64,000 nucleotides of DNA, from NCBI RefSeq assembly GCF_028728205.1, contig NZ_JAQYUU010000005.1:283337-347336 (forward strand), written 5' to 3'. The position numbers were made by a program, and so were the translations under genes. The stretch's first letter is position 1; each line of letters opens with the position of its first letter. The DNA comes from Clostridium sp. 'White wine YQ'. Lineage in GTDB: Bacteria; Bacillota; Clostridia; Clostridiales; Clostridiaceae. Positions 1 to 9,282 of the stretch are shown piece by piece. The notes beneath the pieces are model-generated. The model had not been told where the DNA came from. It saw only the letters and a program-made list of their open reading frames with translations, and made no database searches.

Positions 1-910
1 AAGAAAGTACAGAAGTTAATATGACTGCATTCATTAATGATGCTGCTGCTGCGATTCCTGCTTTTTCAAATATTAGTGTAAATGGGCTTGTTTCAACTCC
101 AGCTTGAGTATAAGGAATAATTGCTCCAACTACAAAGATTGTACCTATATAAAATATTAATATTCTCCAAAATACAGAATTAATAGCTTTCGGAATAGTT
201 TTTTCTGGATTTTCACTTTCTCCTGCTGCTACCCCTATAAGTTCAGTTCCTTGGAATGAAAAACCAGCTATTAAGAATATCATAAATATTGATTTAAATC
301 CGCCAACAAATGGTGCTCCATCAACAGTGAAATTCTTGAATCCAACCGCATTTCCTCCAAGAATTCCTAAGATAGTTGCAACTCCTATAACTAAAAATAC
401 TATTACAGTAACTACCTTAATTCCAGCAAACCAGAATTCAGATTCTCCATAAGACTTTGCTGATAATATGTTTAATGCAACTATTATAACTAAGAATATT
501 GCACTCCATAATACTGCTGGTACATTTGGAAACCAAAACTTCATTAATAACGATCCGGCAACTAATTCTGCTGCTACTGTTATTGCCCAGTTATACCAAT
601 AATTCCAACCAAGAGCAAAGCCTAATGCTGGATCAACAAATTTAGTTGCATATACACTAAATGATCCTGATACAGGCATGAATGTTGCCATTTCTCCTAA
701 ACTTGTTATTAGGAAGTATACCATAACTGCGATGCATCCATAAGCTACTAATGCTCCACCAGGTCCAGCTTGATTAATTGTTGCTCCTAATGCAACGAAT
801 ATACCAGTTCCAATTGAACCACCTAAGGCTATCATATTTAAATGTCTTGCCTTTAAACTTCTTTTAAGTTCTTGATTATTTCCCTCTATTTGAGAATTTG
901 AGTTACTCAT
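1..910 (-). CDS. lysP: Lysine-specific amino acid permease, 3' end cut by window edge
   Basis: This is an APC-superfamily amino acid/proton symporter of the plasma membrane, of which about 303 N-terminal residues are in the window. The reading frame starts at the ATG ending at 910, after an AGGAGG-type site, and runs open off the left edge. A hydrophilic N-terminal stretch is followed by the family's first helix with GGSIGTGIF, then by several hydrophobic helices. GESENPEKTIPKAI, near the visible end, is typical of basic amino acid permeases. A lysine riboswitch with a terminator lies directly upstream, which makes lysine the likely substrate. The symbol rests on family resemblance plus that riboswitch. 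The protein is complete as far as it can be seen, with no frameshift. Confidence 0.85.
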   Translation of the reverse strand, partial: MSNSNSQIEGNNQELKRSLKARHLNMIALGGSIGTGIFVALGATINQAGPGGALVAYGCIAVMVYFLITSLGEMATFMPVSGSFSVYATKFVDPALGFALGWNYWYNWAITVAAELVAGSLLMKFWFPNVPAVLWSAIFLVIIVALNILSAKSYGESEFWFAGIKVVTVIVFLVIGVATILGILGGNAVGFKNFTVDGAPFVGGFKSIFMIFLIAGFSFQGTELIGVAAGESENPEKTIPKAINSVFWRILIFYIGTIFVVGAIIPYTQAGVETSPFTLIFEKAGIAAAASLMNAVILTSVLS

Positions 911-950
911 TTTGTCCTCCTTAAAAATAATTTTCTTTTAAAAATTAAAA

Positions 951-973
951 AAACCCTGAGCATTCACTCAGGG
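951..973 (-). terminator. Riboswitch-controlled attenuator
   Basis: On the minus strand CCCTGAG and CTCAGGG (967-973 and 954-960) form a 7 bp stem with a 6 nt loop, followed by a run of T. It lies between the lysine aptamer and the lysP ribosome binding site, the usual place for the expression platform of a transcriptional OFF switch. Confidence 0.88.
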
Positions 974-1020
974 CATCAATATATTCATACATAAAGGTAA
1001 ATACGAAAATATATTAAACA

Positions 1021-1200
1021 CGCATCAGTGATAGCTCTCCACAAAATAATTTGTGACAGTCTTGCACATATTTTATGCAAGCCCAGCATTACAATCTTAA
1101 AGCATTGATTGTACACTTCGGCAAAGTTTCCTTTAGAATTGCTTCATTGTGCTTACCTCAGCAATTTTACTCTTAAACTTTGCGCCTCTATCTAGACTAT
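1021..1200 (-). promoter_or_regulatory. Lysine riboswitch (L-box)
   Basis: Read on the minus strand, the leader of lysP carries the conserved L-box blocks in order: AGAGGCGCAAAGTTTAAGAG near 1190-1170, GGAAACTTTGCCGAAGTG near 1132-1115, CTGGGCTTGC near 1085-1076 with its partner GCAAGACTGTC, and GTGGAGAGCTATCAC near 1042-1028. GATAG and CTATC can close the P1 stem. Lysine binding is expected to favour the terminator at 951-973 and so switch off the permease when lysine is abundant. Confidence 0.93.
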
Positions 1201-1493
1201 ATTGTTTTAACTTCCAACTTATTATATACTTCGACATTGTGATTGGTCAATAGTAATTTTTACAATTCATTAATTTCTTAGATTTTATAAAAATTCTATC
1301 TTTATCTTTCATTTACTATTCTTTTCGCCAACTTTCAAGGTTTTGAATCTTTATAGATAAATATTAAAATTCATGAAAATTGTTATTTATTTTGTATATT
1401 TTTAATATTTACTATACCTGCCATTAATGCTACATTATATATAATGAGTTACACAGTATATTTACATATTCTAAAATAAAAGGGGAGAATTAT

Positions 1494-1928
1494 ATGAGAA
1501 AATCTAGTTTTTATTATAATAAAGGCTTATTAACTAAAAATTCTATAATTTTGGGTTCTGGTTTGATTGCACTTACAGTGCTTAGTATCATATTTTATCT
1601 ACAATCAAAAAGCAGTTTTTTTATTTTTTATCTTTTAGTCACTTATGCTATTTTTCTTCCTGGAATCTTAAGTTCTTCAGGAGTTCTTATAAGAAAAAGC
1701 TGTGAATTTGTTATTATCGAGGATTCAAATATAACAATAAATACTATAGGTATTTCAAAAAAACAATTTACTGTAAATGAGATTAAAGAAATAGCTACTG
1801 ACAAAGATAAAATAAAAATTAGATATAAAAAAAATAAAACTTTTATAGTTAGAGCAAGATATATGGACTCTTATGATAATTTCAAAAAATTAAGTAAGAC
1901 CTTAACTCAATTAAGTCCACGTAAATAA
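1494..1928 (+). CDS. Small membrane protein with C-terminal PH-like region, unknown function
   Basis: I do not recognise a named gene. The 144-residue product has two hydrophobic segments (about residues 17-36 and 42-66). A soluble tail of short beta-strand-like, Lys/Ile-rich stretches follows (for example SNITINTIGISKKQFTVNEI). That layout resembles small bacterial proteins with two helices followed by a bPH-type fold, a resemblance judged only by eye. The start has a good GGGGAG site 7 nt upstream. The gene stands alone, with its own leader on one side and a strong shared terminator on the other. The tail may face the cytoplasm, but topology is inferred. Confidence 0.7.
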   Translation: MRKSSFYYNKGLLTKNSIILGSGLIALTVLSIIFYLQSKSSFFIFYLLVTYAIFLPGILSSSGVLIRKSCEFVIIEDSNITINTIGISKKQFTVNEIKEIATDKDKIKIRYKKNKTFIVRARYMDSYDNFKKLSKTLTQLSPRK

Positions 1929-1936
1929 TGTATTTA

Positions 1937-1979
1937 AAAGGCTAATTAAAATCTGTTTGAAAGATTTTAATTAGCCTTT
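1937..1979. terminator. Bidirectional terminator between the 1494 gene and truA
   Basis: AAAGGCTAATTAAAATCT (1937-1954) pairs perfectly with its inverted copy at 1962-1979, giving an 18 bp stem with a 7 nt loop. The A/T flanks give a usable T-run on both strands, so it can end the + strand gene and truA from the other side. Confidence 0.9.
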
Positions 1980-2010
1980 TATGGTTTTTATAGATAACTT
2001 AATTTATTCT

Positions 2011-2748
2011 TTAATATTGAACATTTTTTAAGCACAATCCTTTAGCTTGAGCTATAGGTCCGGCTTCAGCTCTTTTCTTCTCATCTAATATTCTTTCTAC
2101 ATCCTTATCGTTAAGCTTTCCCACCCCAACTTCTAATAGGGTTCCTACAATGATTCTTACCATATTCCATAAGAAACCATTGCCATTTACCTCTACTTCA
2201 ATCATTCCATCATTTTCAGTTATATTAATATAATTAATAGTTCTTACTGTTGATTTAGAATTGGATTTTAAACTTGTAAAGCTTTGAAAATCGTGAGTCC
2301 CAATTAAAACTTCTGATGCTTTTTTCATATCATCTAAATTTAATTTTTCATTTGAATGATATGCATATTTTCTATTAAATACATTTCTAAACCTATCATT
2401 ATATATTCTATATACATAAGTCTTTGATTTGACATTATATCTTGCATGAAATCTTTCTGTTGTATCTTTCATACTTCTAACAACTATATCTTCTGGCAAA
2501 TATTCATATAAATAATCAAGCATTTCATCTATAGACATATTACTATTAGTACGGAAATTAGCTACATAGTTTTCCGCATGTACGCCTGAATCAGTTCTTC
2601 CACAACCTATTACTTGAATTTCCTCTCCTGTCATTTTAGATAAAACAGATTCAATTTTTTCTTGTATAGTTGGCGAATTTTCCTTCTGTCTTTGCCATCC
2701 TTTATATCTTGTTCCATCATATTGTATTAATATTTTTAAATTTCTCAT
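2011..2748 (-). CDS. truA: tRNA pseudouridine(38-40) synthase TruA
   Basis: The enzyme isomerises uridines 38-40 in the anticodon arm of many tRNAs. The 245-residue product has normal family length. The N-terminal motif ILIQYDGTRYKGWQRQ is present, and GCGRTDSGVHA carries the catalytic aspartate (Asp53). The C-terminal GNGFLWNMVRIIVGTLLEVG is the second hallmark block. In many Firmicutes truA follows the ecf transporter and ribosomal protein genes. Here it stands alone, between a shared terminator and a divergent promoter region that contains a dispersed repeat. Confidence 0.95.
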   Translation of the reverse strand: MRNLKILIQYDGTRYKGWQRQKENSPTIQEKIESVLSKMTGEEIQVIGCGRTDSGVHAENYVANFRTNSNMSIDEMLDYLYEYLPEDIVVRSMKDTTERFHARYNVKSKTYVYRIYNDRFRNVFNRKYAYHSNEKLNLDDMKKASEVLIGTHDFQSFTSLKSNSKSTVRTINYINITENDGMIEVEVNGNGFLWNMVRIIVGTLLEVGVGKLNDKDVERILDEKKRAEAGPIAQAKGLCLKNVQY

Positions 2749-2916
2749 ATGTTTCCACCTTTAATTTTTTATTAATATCTGTAATTTTACATTTAAATTA
2801 TATCCATATGTTTTGAATAAATCCATCAATTTTCATATTAATAAAATAGCAGAGATAAATTATTTTTAATTCATTAAATATATTTTCAAATAATATATTT
2901 ATAGAAGCTTACCTTT

Positions 2917-2988
2917 TATAGGGTCTTAAGTTCAACTAATAACTTATTTATGTGGTAATAAATTAAGTTACCTATAAAAAATCCTATA
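2917..2988. repeat. Dispersed repeat family 1, copy A (full length, 72 bp)
   Basis: This intergenic element between truA and the 3021 gene matches 51350-51420 over its whole length. Shared blocks include TAAGTTCAACTAATAACTTA and CCTATAAAAAA. Both ends read inward as TATAGG, and inner AACTTA/TAAGTT segments can pair, so the transcript should fold. Shortened relatives lie at 40372 and 59660. No coding potential or transposase is associated with it. Confidence 0.8.
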
Positions 2989-3020
2989 CATATTGTAATA
3001 AGCGTATTGGAGATTATAAA

Positions 3021-3734
3021 ATGCAGAATTTTAAAATTGGTAGTAAAATGCTTCTATTTTATTCTAATCAAGATAGCGATAAAACAAAGTCTATATGGAA
3101 TAAGCAAATAAAAGGTTTCGAACTTTATGAATTATTCTGGATTCTTATCTTATTTAGTATCGGTGGTTTTTTGATAGAAAGTTTTTGGTGTTTTATAAAA
3201 AATGGATATATAGAGAGCAGAAAAGGACTTATCTTTGGTCCCTTCTGCCCCATATATGGTGTTGGTGCAGTTGTTTTTCTCTTCTTACTCAATTCCTTTA
3301 GAACAAATATACTTAAATTAGCACTAGGAAGTTTTTTCTATGGTTCTTTAGTTGAATATATATTTAGCTTTTTACAAGAGAAATTATTTGGTAGTGTTTC
3401 TTGGGATTATAGTAATATTCCTTTTAACATAAACGGCAGAGTATGTCTTATGTATTCCCTCTTCTGGACTTTATCTGGAATATTGTTTATCAGATATCTA
3501 TATCCTAACGTAGCCCTGTTAATCTGCTTAATTCCTAGGCCTGAAGGAGAGCTAATAGCATCTCTTCTTCTTATTTTTATTTGCTTTGATGTATTTATCT
3601 CTGTTTCAGCAATACTTAGATCAGTAGAAAGATCTTCGTTTGTTCAAACTAACAATATATTTTATAAGCATCTAGATAAAGAATTTAACGATATTTACTT
3701 ACGTAAAATATTCCCTAACATGAAGTTTATATAG
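3021..3734 (+). CDS. Putative ABC transporter permease-like membrane protein (CmpB/PF06541 type)
   Basis: The 237-residue polytopic membrane protein carries the signature of the family annotated as putative ABC transporter type IV (CmpB-like): IESFWCFIKNGYIESRKGLI followed by FGPFCPIYGVGAV. About five hydrophobic helices are visible. No ATPase or binding-protein gene is adjacent, so a transport role is only a family label. The start at 3021 has a modest GGAGA site 9 nt upstream, and the ATG at 3048 is an alternative. Repeat copy A precedes it. The family assignment is fairly sure; the function is not. Confidence 0.72.
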   Translation: MQNFKIGSKMLLFYSNQDSDKTKSIWNKQIKGFELYELFWILILFSIGGFLIESFWCFIKNGYIESRKGLIFGPFCPIYGVGAVVFLFLLNSFRTNILKLALGSFFYGSLVEYIFSFLQEKLFGSVSWDYSNIPFNINGRVCLMYSLFWTLSGILFIRYLYPNVALLICLIPRPEGELIASLLLIFICFDVFISVSAILRSVERSSFVQTNNIFYKHLDKEFNDIYLRKIFPNMKFI

Positions 3735-3817
3735 CATAAAACATATGTTTCAAAATATGTAGATTTACCAAAAACAAAGTAATATTTAAAATATTTTTAA
3801 TATTTAGAAATATTTTC

Positions 3818-3847
3818 TTGGCATGGAGTGTAAAAAAAACTTATAAT
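3818..3847 (+). promoter_or_regulatory. Sigma-A-type promoter of the sugar sensing operon
   Basis: TTGGCA (3818-3823) and a perfect TATAAT (3842-3847) are separated by 18 bp. Transcription would begin near 3854. That makes an ATG at 3852 unusable and supports translation from the ATG at 3888. Confidence 0.7.
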
Positions 3848-3887
3848 TGATATGTACTTATTATTTTACTTTATGCAAGGTGTTTAT

Positions 3888-4916
3888 ATGAAAAGATTAT
3901 ATTATATACTTTTAATTTTTCTTTCAATTATTCTCGTATTCTCTTTAGGATTGTCAATTTATACTTCTAGTTCTTTAAATAAATTAGTTAGTGAAAATTC
4001 ATCAATATTTTCAACTAAAGAAACTCCTATATATCATTTTGTTTCTATTATTCATAAAACTGATGAACCCTATTGGCAAGATATTGAGAACGGCATAATG
4101 AAGGCCTCAAAAGATTCAAAAATAGCAATGGAAGTTATTTATACTGGTGCTGATGACGAGTATGCAGAAACACTAAATGATCTTGAAATGGCTATAGCTT
4201 CTAATGTTGAAGGAATTATTGTTCGTGGATACGATACTAGTGATTTTTCTGCTTTAATTGACAAAGCTTTTAGCAAAGGCATTCCAGTAATAACTATTGA
4301 TTCTGATTGTTCTAATAGCAAACGTGTTTCCTTTGTTGGAACAAGTGATTTCGATTTAGGTTCTCAGGCTGGAACAGAAGTTGTTAAAACTTCAAATGAT
4401 AAAATCAATGTAGCTATAATACTTGATAATGATCGTAGCAAGAGAAATGATAATGGTTCAACATACATTTCGGGATTTAAAAATGCAATTAAAAATAATG
4501 CTAATATTAATTTGGTCACAATAAAAAATTCCGAATTAGGCATTTTAGGTGCCAAAAACGCATTATCCGATATTTTGACAAGTAATATTAATGCAAACAC
4601 AATTGTTTGTACAAGCTCTAATGACACTATTGGTGTAGCTCAACAATTAGTTGAATATAATAAGGTAGGTAACTTTTCAGTTATTGGATATGATAACTCT
4701 CCTGAAATACTCAAGTATATACAAAAGGGAGTTATATTTAGTACCCTTATACCAGACCCATCAGAAATTGGGAAAAGTAGTGTAGAGAATTTAAAGAAAG
4801 TAAAACAAATGGGTGGAACTTCAACTAGTACCCTAACCCATATTAATATAGTTAATTCAGATAATGTTAACGCTTATATCAAAAATATTAGAGACGGGAG
4901 TTCTGATGGCAAATGA
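3888..4916 (+). CDS. Membrane-anchored sugar-binding protein, sensor component of LytS/YesN
   Basis: This 342-residue protein belongs to the periplasmic-binding-protein family of type RbsB (Peripla_BP_4). One N-terminal hydrophobic helix (about residues 4-24) lacks a lipobox cysteine or clear cleavage site, so the domain is probably tethered outside the membrane. Fold landmarks include ANVEGIIVRGYDTSDF-type and GIPVITIDSDC-type strands and VIGYDNSPEILKYI. The start at 3888 is chosen because AAGGTG lies 7 nt upstream and the promoter -10 box ends at 3847. The stop overlaps the lytS start by 4 nt (ATGA), implying coupled translation. Position and architecture match the XylFII sensor described in C. 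beijerinckii, but the residues shared by XylF-type xylose binders are not evident, so the ligand is uncertain. Confidence 0.82.
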   Translation: MKRLYYILLIFLSIILVFSLGLSIYTSSSLNKLVSENSSIFSTKETPIYHFVSIIHKTDEPYWQDIENGIMKASKDSKIAMEVIYTGADDEYAETLNDLEMAIASNVEGIIVRGYDTSDFSALIDKAFSKGIPVITIDSDCSNSKRVSFVGTSDFDLGSQAGTEVVKTSNDKINVAIILDNDRSKRNDNGSTYISGFKNAIKNNANINLVTIKNSELGILGAKNALSDILTSNINANTIVCTSSNDTIGVAQQLVEYNKVGNFSVIGYDNSPEILKYIQKGVIFSTLIPDPSEIGKSSVENLKKVKQMGGTSTSTLTHINIVNSDNVNAYIKNIRDGSSDGK

Positions 4917-6427
4917 GATTATTGAATTTATTTAAGATAGACAGTATAAGAAAAAGTCTACTTCTATATTCATTTATACTTATTTTGCTGATGCTTGTAA
5001 CTAGTATTTATACATTTTATAATGCTCAGAGCTTTTCAAATAAAATGAATACTATGTATTCTAGCAACAAAACTCTCACTGATCTTTCAAAAGATATAGA
5101 AGCAATTGATACAAATCTTTTAAATTATCTAACTACCAAAAATTCTGATAGCTACGACAATTATGTACGCTTAAGTGATGATTTAAAAGATAAGTTAGAT
5201 ACCTTTAGCAGAAAATTAACCTATGATAAGAATCAAATTATATTAAAGGATATTGCTAATATAACTGACAGTTATATTTATGAGGCTGATTCTGCAATTA
5301 ATGCAAGGAGAGTTGGAAATATAGCTCTTTATAATCAGAAATATAAAGATTCTGAAAAATATTCTGAGTATATAAAATCCTATATAAATAAGTTAAATGA
5401 AACCCAATTTCAAGATAATACTTCAACTTACTTTAATATGTATGACAAACTTAATACTTTAAAAATACTAAACATAATAATAATAATCGATACACTTATT
5501 ATAAATATAATTATTCTATTTATATTCACTAATAATATCTCTCACCCAATCACAATACTTTCGCATGCTGCTGAGGAAATCTCAAATGGAAATTTCGATA
5601 TTAAAGATGTCCCGGTAAACGTTAACAAAGAGATTCAAATAATGTCCTTTGCTTTTAATAAAATGAAAAATAATATAAAAACTTATATTTCTCAATTAAA
5701 ATTACAAGCAGAAATAGAGTCTAATTTAATGGAAGAGAAAATGAATAACTTAAAGATGAAAAATCTTTTAAAGAATGCTGAAATTTCAGCACTTCAGTCA
5801 CAAATAAATCCACATTTTCTTTTTAATACATTAAATGCAGGCGTTCAACTAGCCATGATGGAAAATGCAGATAGGACAAGTGTGTTTATAGAAAACTTGT
5901 CTAACCTTTTTAGATATAACCTTAGCAAAATGGACAAATCTGTCTTACTCAAGGAAGAAGTTGCAAACTTAAATAGCTATATTTATATTCTAAAAACACG
6001 ATTTGGAGATCTAATTGAATTTAAAGTTGAAGTAGATGAAAATCTTTTGGACTACCCTATTCCTTCAATGATAATTCAACCAATTTTTGAAAATGCTTGT
6101 GTTCATGGGGTTGGTGATATGGAATCAGGAGGTAGAATCACTTTATCCATTATAGATAACATATCCCATATCAATATAATAGTAAAAGATAATGGTAAGG
6201 GAATGGACAAGGATACCGTTGCAAATATATTAAATTTAAAGTCAATAAATAAAGAACATAATGATAAAACGAAAAGACATACTACAGGGATTGGACTTAA
6301 AAATGTAATTCAGAGAATTAGACTATTTTATGATGAATATGATGTAGTTGATATTCATTCTGTTAAAGGACTAGGAACTGAAATAATTTTAAAAATCCCT
6401 AAAAAAAGAGGTAATGAGGATGTATAG
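4913..6427 (+). CDS. lytS: LytS/YesM-type sensor histidine kinase
   Basis: The 504-residue inner-membrane kinase has an N-terminal helix (about 14-34), an extracellular helical region of about 150 residues, and a second helix (about 186-206). A HAMP-like linker leads into the His_kinase domain with LQSQINPHFLFNTLN (phospho-acceptor His301). The ATPase domain has FENACVHG and DNGKGMD plus GIGLKNV. It should sense through an extracytoplasmic partner rather than bind sugar itself, as in the XylFII-LytS complex. It is translationally coupled to the genes on both sides. YesN is the expected phosphoryl acceptor. Confidence 0.92.
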   Translation: MRLLNLFKIDSIRKSLLLYSFILILLMLVTSIYTFYNAQSFSNKMNTMYSSNKTLTDLSKDIEAIDTNLLNYLTTKNSDSYDNYVRLSDDLKDKLDTFSRKLTYDKNQIILKDIANITDSYIYEADSAINARRVGNIALYNQKYKDSEKYSEYIKSYINKLNETQFQDNTSTYFNMYDKLNTLKILNIIIIIDTLIINIIILFIFTNNISHPITILSHAAEEISNGNFDIKDVPVNVNKEIQIMSFAFNKMKNNIKTYISQLKLQAEIESNLMEEKMNNLKMKNLLKNAEISALQSQINPHFLFNTLNAGVQLAMMENADRTSVFIENLSNLFRYNLSKMDKSVLLKEEVANLNSYIYILKTRFGDLIEFKVEVDENLLDYPIPSMIIQPIFENACVHGVGDMESGGRITLSIIDNISHINIIVKDNGKGMDKDTVANILNLKSINKEHNDKTKRHTTGIGLKNVIQRIRLFYDEYDVVDIHSVKGLGTEIILKIPKKRGNEDV

Positions 6428-7970
6428 ATTATTAATGGTTGATGATGAGAAAATAGTAATTGACTCTATAAGCTTTATTATAAAAAATAACTTTCCAAAT
6501 ATAATATATGAATCTGCTCGTTCTGGAAAAGAAGCCATTGAAAAAGCGTCTTACTTTAGACCAGATATAGTTCTTATGGATATTCGAATGCCTGGACTAA
6601 ATGGTATTGACACAATCAAAGAACTTAAGGTTAATTTTCCTGAAACTATGTTCATTGTAATTTCTGCCTATGAGCAGTTTGAGTTTGCAAAAGAAGCACT
6701 CACATTAGGCGTAATTGATTATATACTTAAACCTATGAATAAAAATACTCTAATTGCGTCAATAGATAAGGCAATTAATAAAATAACTAAAGAACGAGAA
6801 AAGCGCGCTAAAGAGTTAGAAAACCTGGAGAAATTTCAAACTACTCTTCCACTTTTAGAGCATAATTTTCTATATTCCTTAATTGTAGATAATAAGAATT
6901 TTACTATTACTGAAGAATATAAAAAGCTGCTTAATATAGATAAACTTGGTGGGTATCTTGTTGCAATAGATATAAACAGTAAGGATTCAAATAATATTAA
7001 TCCTTCAATATATTATAGTATGAGAGATTTTTTAAAATATAAGTATAAATGTCTAATTGGTCCATTGGTATTAAACAGAATTCTTGTATTGATAAATTCT
7101 GAACCAAATGGCTCAACTATTGATATCGGAAATTATATAATAAAGAACTTGAGTGTTCTTTATAGTAGTATAAATTTTAAAATAGGAATAGGTAGCTATA
7201 AGCCTCTAGAAAAGATCTTTATATCCTATGAGGAATCTTTGGTAGCTTTAAGAAGTTTAAGTAATTCTAGTGAATCAATATGTCATATAAATAATATAGA
7301 GAATATCTCTGTTTACTCTACAGATTATCCAAAAGATGTTGAAAAGAAACTTATAGAATTTTGTACATTAGGAGAAACAGATGAATCCCTTAAATACTTT
7401 AATGAACTCTTCAATTGGATTCAAAAGAATTTTAATAATAACTTAATGAAGGCTAAAACAACACTTATAGAGTTTTTAGTAGTGCTTCATAAATCACTAA
7501 TAGATTCAAATATTAACATATTTTATAATAACGAATATATAAATTCTATCTTAGAGCTACAGAATCTAAATGAATTAGAACTTTGGTTTAGAGATAAGAT
7601 AAGTTTCACATGTGTAGAAATAAGAAAAGGTCACCGTAAAAATATTAGCAAAATAATTATTAATGCTAAAAAGTACATCTCTGATAACTACAGCCTTGAT
7701 ATTACTTTGGACGAAATTGCAAAAGAGGCCTGTGTGAGCCCACACTATTTTAGTCGTTTATTCAAAGAGGAAACAGGGGAAAACTTTATTGACTATCTAA
7801 CAAGAGTAAGAATAAATAAAGCAAAAGATCTTATGCAGAATTCAAATATAAGCATTAAAGAGATATGCTATAAGATAGGTTACAATGACCCTAATTACTT
7901 TAGTAGATTATTTAAAAAGGTTCAAAAGGTATCTCCTACAGATTATTTAAAAAGTATTATGATTAAGTAA
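6420..7970 (+). CDS. yesN: YesN-type response regulator with AraC DNA-binding domain
   Basis: The 516-residue regulator starts with a CheY-like receiver (acidic pair Asp8-Asp9, phospho-site Asp54 in VLMDIRMPG, Lys near 104). A long middle region follows, then a C-terminal AraC domain with two helix-turn-helix units (DEIAKEACVSPHYFSRLFKE and IKEICYKIGYNDPNYFSRLF). The ATG at 6420 is preferred over 6414 because GAGG then lies at normal spacing; the gene overlaps lytS by 8 nt. Known YesN proteins of this arrangement activate the adjacent xylFGH genes. The likely target here is the leader at 9116-9300. Confidence 0.92.
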   Translation: MYRLLMVDDEKIVIDSISFIIKNNFPNIIYESARSGKEAIEKASYFRPDIVLMDIRMPGLNGIDTIKELKVNFPETMFIVISAYEQFEFAKEALTLGVIDYILKPMNKNTLIASIDKAINKITKEREKRAKELENLEKFQTTLPLLEHNFLYSLIVDNKNFTITEEYKKLLNIDKLGGYLVAIDINSKDSNNINPSIYYSMRDFLKYKYKCLIGPLVLNRILVLINSEPNGSTIDIGNYIIKNLSVLYSSINFKIGIGSYKPLEKIFISYEESLVALRSLSNSSESICHINNIENISVYSTDYPKDVEKKLIEFCTLGETDESLKYFNELFNWIQKNFNNNLMKAKTTLIEFLVVLHKSLIDSNINIFYNNEYINSILELQNLNELELWFRDKISFTCVEIRKGHRKNISKIIINAKKYISDNYSLDITLDEIAKEACVSPHYFSRLFKEETGENFIDYLTRVRINKAKDLMQNSNISIKEICYKIGYNDPNYFSRLFKKVQKVSPTDYLKSIMIK

Positions 7971-7982
7971 GGGAGGAGTTTC

Positions 7983-9065
7983 ATGAGTAAAAACTCCAAA
8001 ATTAAAAAAAGAACAGTAATCATCAGTGTAATTACTTTTTCCATTGCTTCACTTTTTACAGCAAAGGCTATTTATAGCAAAAATCTAAATGAATCAACTA
8101 ATACTCATCAAATTAAAATTGGTCTTTCACTAGATTCATTAGTTATAGAACGATGGCAGACTGATAGAGATATTTTTGTATCTAAATCCAAGCAATTAGG
8201 TGCAAAAGTACTTGTTGAAAAGGCTAATAATGATACTAATGAACAAATAAGACAAGTAAAATCTCTTATTGATGAAGGCGTCGATGTACTCGTAATTGTG
8301 CCACACGACTCCTCTGCTTTTCAAACAATACTTACCATTGCTAAAAGGAAAGGTATAAAAGTCATCGCTTATGATAGATTAATAAAAGATTCTTCAGTTG
8401 ACTTATATGTATCTTTTGATAATGAAAAAGTAGGTGAACTAATGGGTCAATCATTACTTAAAGCTGCACCAAAAGGAAACTATTTAATCATAAATGGAGG
8501 GCAAGAGGACTATAATACTCACCTAGTCAATAATGGATTTAAAAGAGTCTTAAAAGATTCCTTAGACTCCGGCAAAATTAAAATTTTAAACGAAGTTTGG
8601 GCAACAAGCTGGAATGAAGATGTTGCGTATAAATGTGTGGATGAAGCCTTATCAAAAGGAGAAAAAATAGATGCAATAATGTGTGGAAATGACAGACTAG
8701 CAGAGTCCGCCATACAAGCATTAGCAGAAAGAAAACTTGCAGGAACTATTCCTGTAATAGGACAAGATGCCTCCTTAGGGGGATGTCAAAGAGTTGTTGA
8801 GAGCACTCAACTTATGACTATATATAAACCCATTAGACCTTTAGCAGAAACGGCTGCAGAATATGCTGTAAAGTTAGCAAAAAATCAGCGTTTATCTATT
8901 AAGAATACAATATATGATGGAACCTCTGATATACCATTTTATGTTGAAGATCCTATTACTGTATATAAAAATAATATGGTTAGCACAGTTGTGAAAGATA
9001 ATTTTCATAGCATAAATGAAATATATATAAATGTACCAAAAGAATCCTGGCCAACGGGTAATTGA
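7983..9065 (+). CDS. Second membrane-anchored sugar-binding protein, XylF-like (XylFII candidate)
   Basis: The 360-residue protein has an N-terminal hydrophobic helix (about 11-29) without a lipobox cysteine. Its binding domain is clearly paralogous to XylF. It shares ERW, the YDRLI strand with DLYVSFDNEKVGEL, a mid-domain Trp, GND, GQD and a late Lys (TIYK), the positions that hold xylose in XylF proteins. Anchoring without the lipoprotein signal suggests a sensor rather than a transport component, so by sequence it is the better XylFII candidate of the two anchored proteins. It begins 12 nt after yesN with a GGGAGGAG site and ends at a strong terminator. Confidence 0.85.
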   Translation: MSKNSKIKKRTVIISVITFSIASLFTAKAIYSKNLNESTNTHQIKIGLSLDSLVIERWQTDRDIFVSKSKQLGAKVLVEKANNDTNEQIRQVKSLIDEGVDVLVIVPHDSSAFQTILTIAKRKGIKVIAYDRLIKDSSVDLYVSFDNEKVGELMGQSLLKAAPKGNYLIINGGQEDYNTHLVNNGFKRVLKDSLDSGKIKILNEVWATSWNEDVAYKCVDEALSKGEKIDAIMCGNDRLAESAIQALAERKLAGTIPVIGQDASLGGCQRVVESTQLMTIYKPIRPLAETAAEYAVKLAKNQRLSIKNTIYDGTSDIPFYVEDPITVYKNNMVSTVVKDNFHSINEIYINVPKESWPTGN

Positions 9066-9069
9066 TGTA

Positions 9070-9112
9070 AATAACCTAAAGTTTATTATATTAAACTTTA
9101 GGTTATTTTTTT
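9070..9112 (+). terminator. Terminator between the sensor operon and xylFGH
   Basis: AATAACCTAAAGTTTA pairs with its inverted copy ending at 9107 and is followed by seven T. It separates the four sensor/regulator genes from the transporter genes, so xylFGH needs its own promoter in 9116-9300. Confidence 0.92.
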
Positions 9113-9268
9113 ATTACATAAAAAAATCATATATATATCAAAAAAATATAGATTAGCGCAAAAAAGTGCTTGTCTTTATTTTCAAAAAATTACAAAAGTT
9201 AATTAATTTAATTTCCTTGATAATTATGTGTAGGGTTTTTCTCTTTAAAAAATATTAATATCTATATG

Positions 9269-9282
9269 TACAATCGTTTACA
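9269..9282. promoter_or_regulatory. Possible CcpA (cre) site ahead of xylF
   Basis: On the minus strand TGTAAACGATTGTA matches the 14 bp cre consensus at about 12 positions, including the central CG. It sits just upstream of the xylF ribosome binding site, where bound CcpA would block transcription when glucose is available. The match is imperfect and the call tentative. The rest of 9116-9268 is A/T-rich; direct CAAAAAA-type repeats near 9157 and 9182 could be YesN half-sites, but this is a guess. Confidence 0.5.

Noticed and set aside
3852..3887. Upstream ATG for the first sugar-binding protein
   Set aside because: It lies 5 nt after the -10 box, before or at the transcription start; the ATG at 3888 has a site and gives a normal signal anchor.
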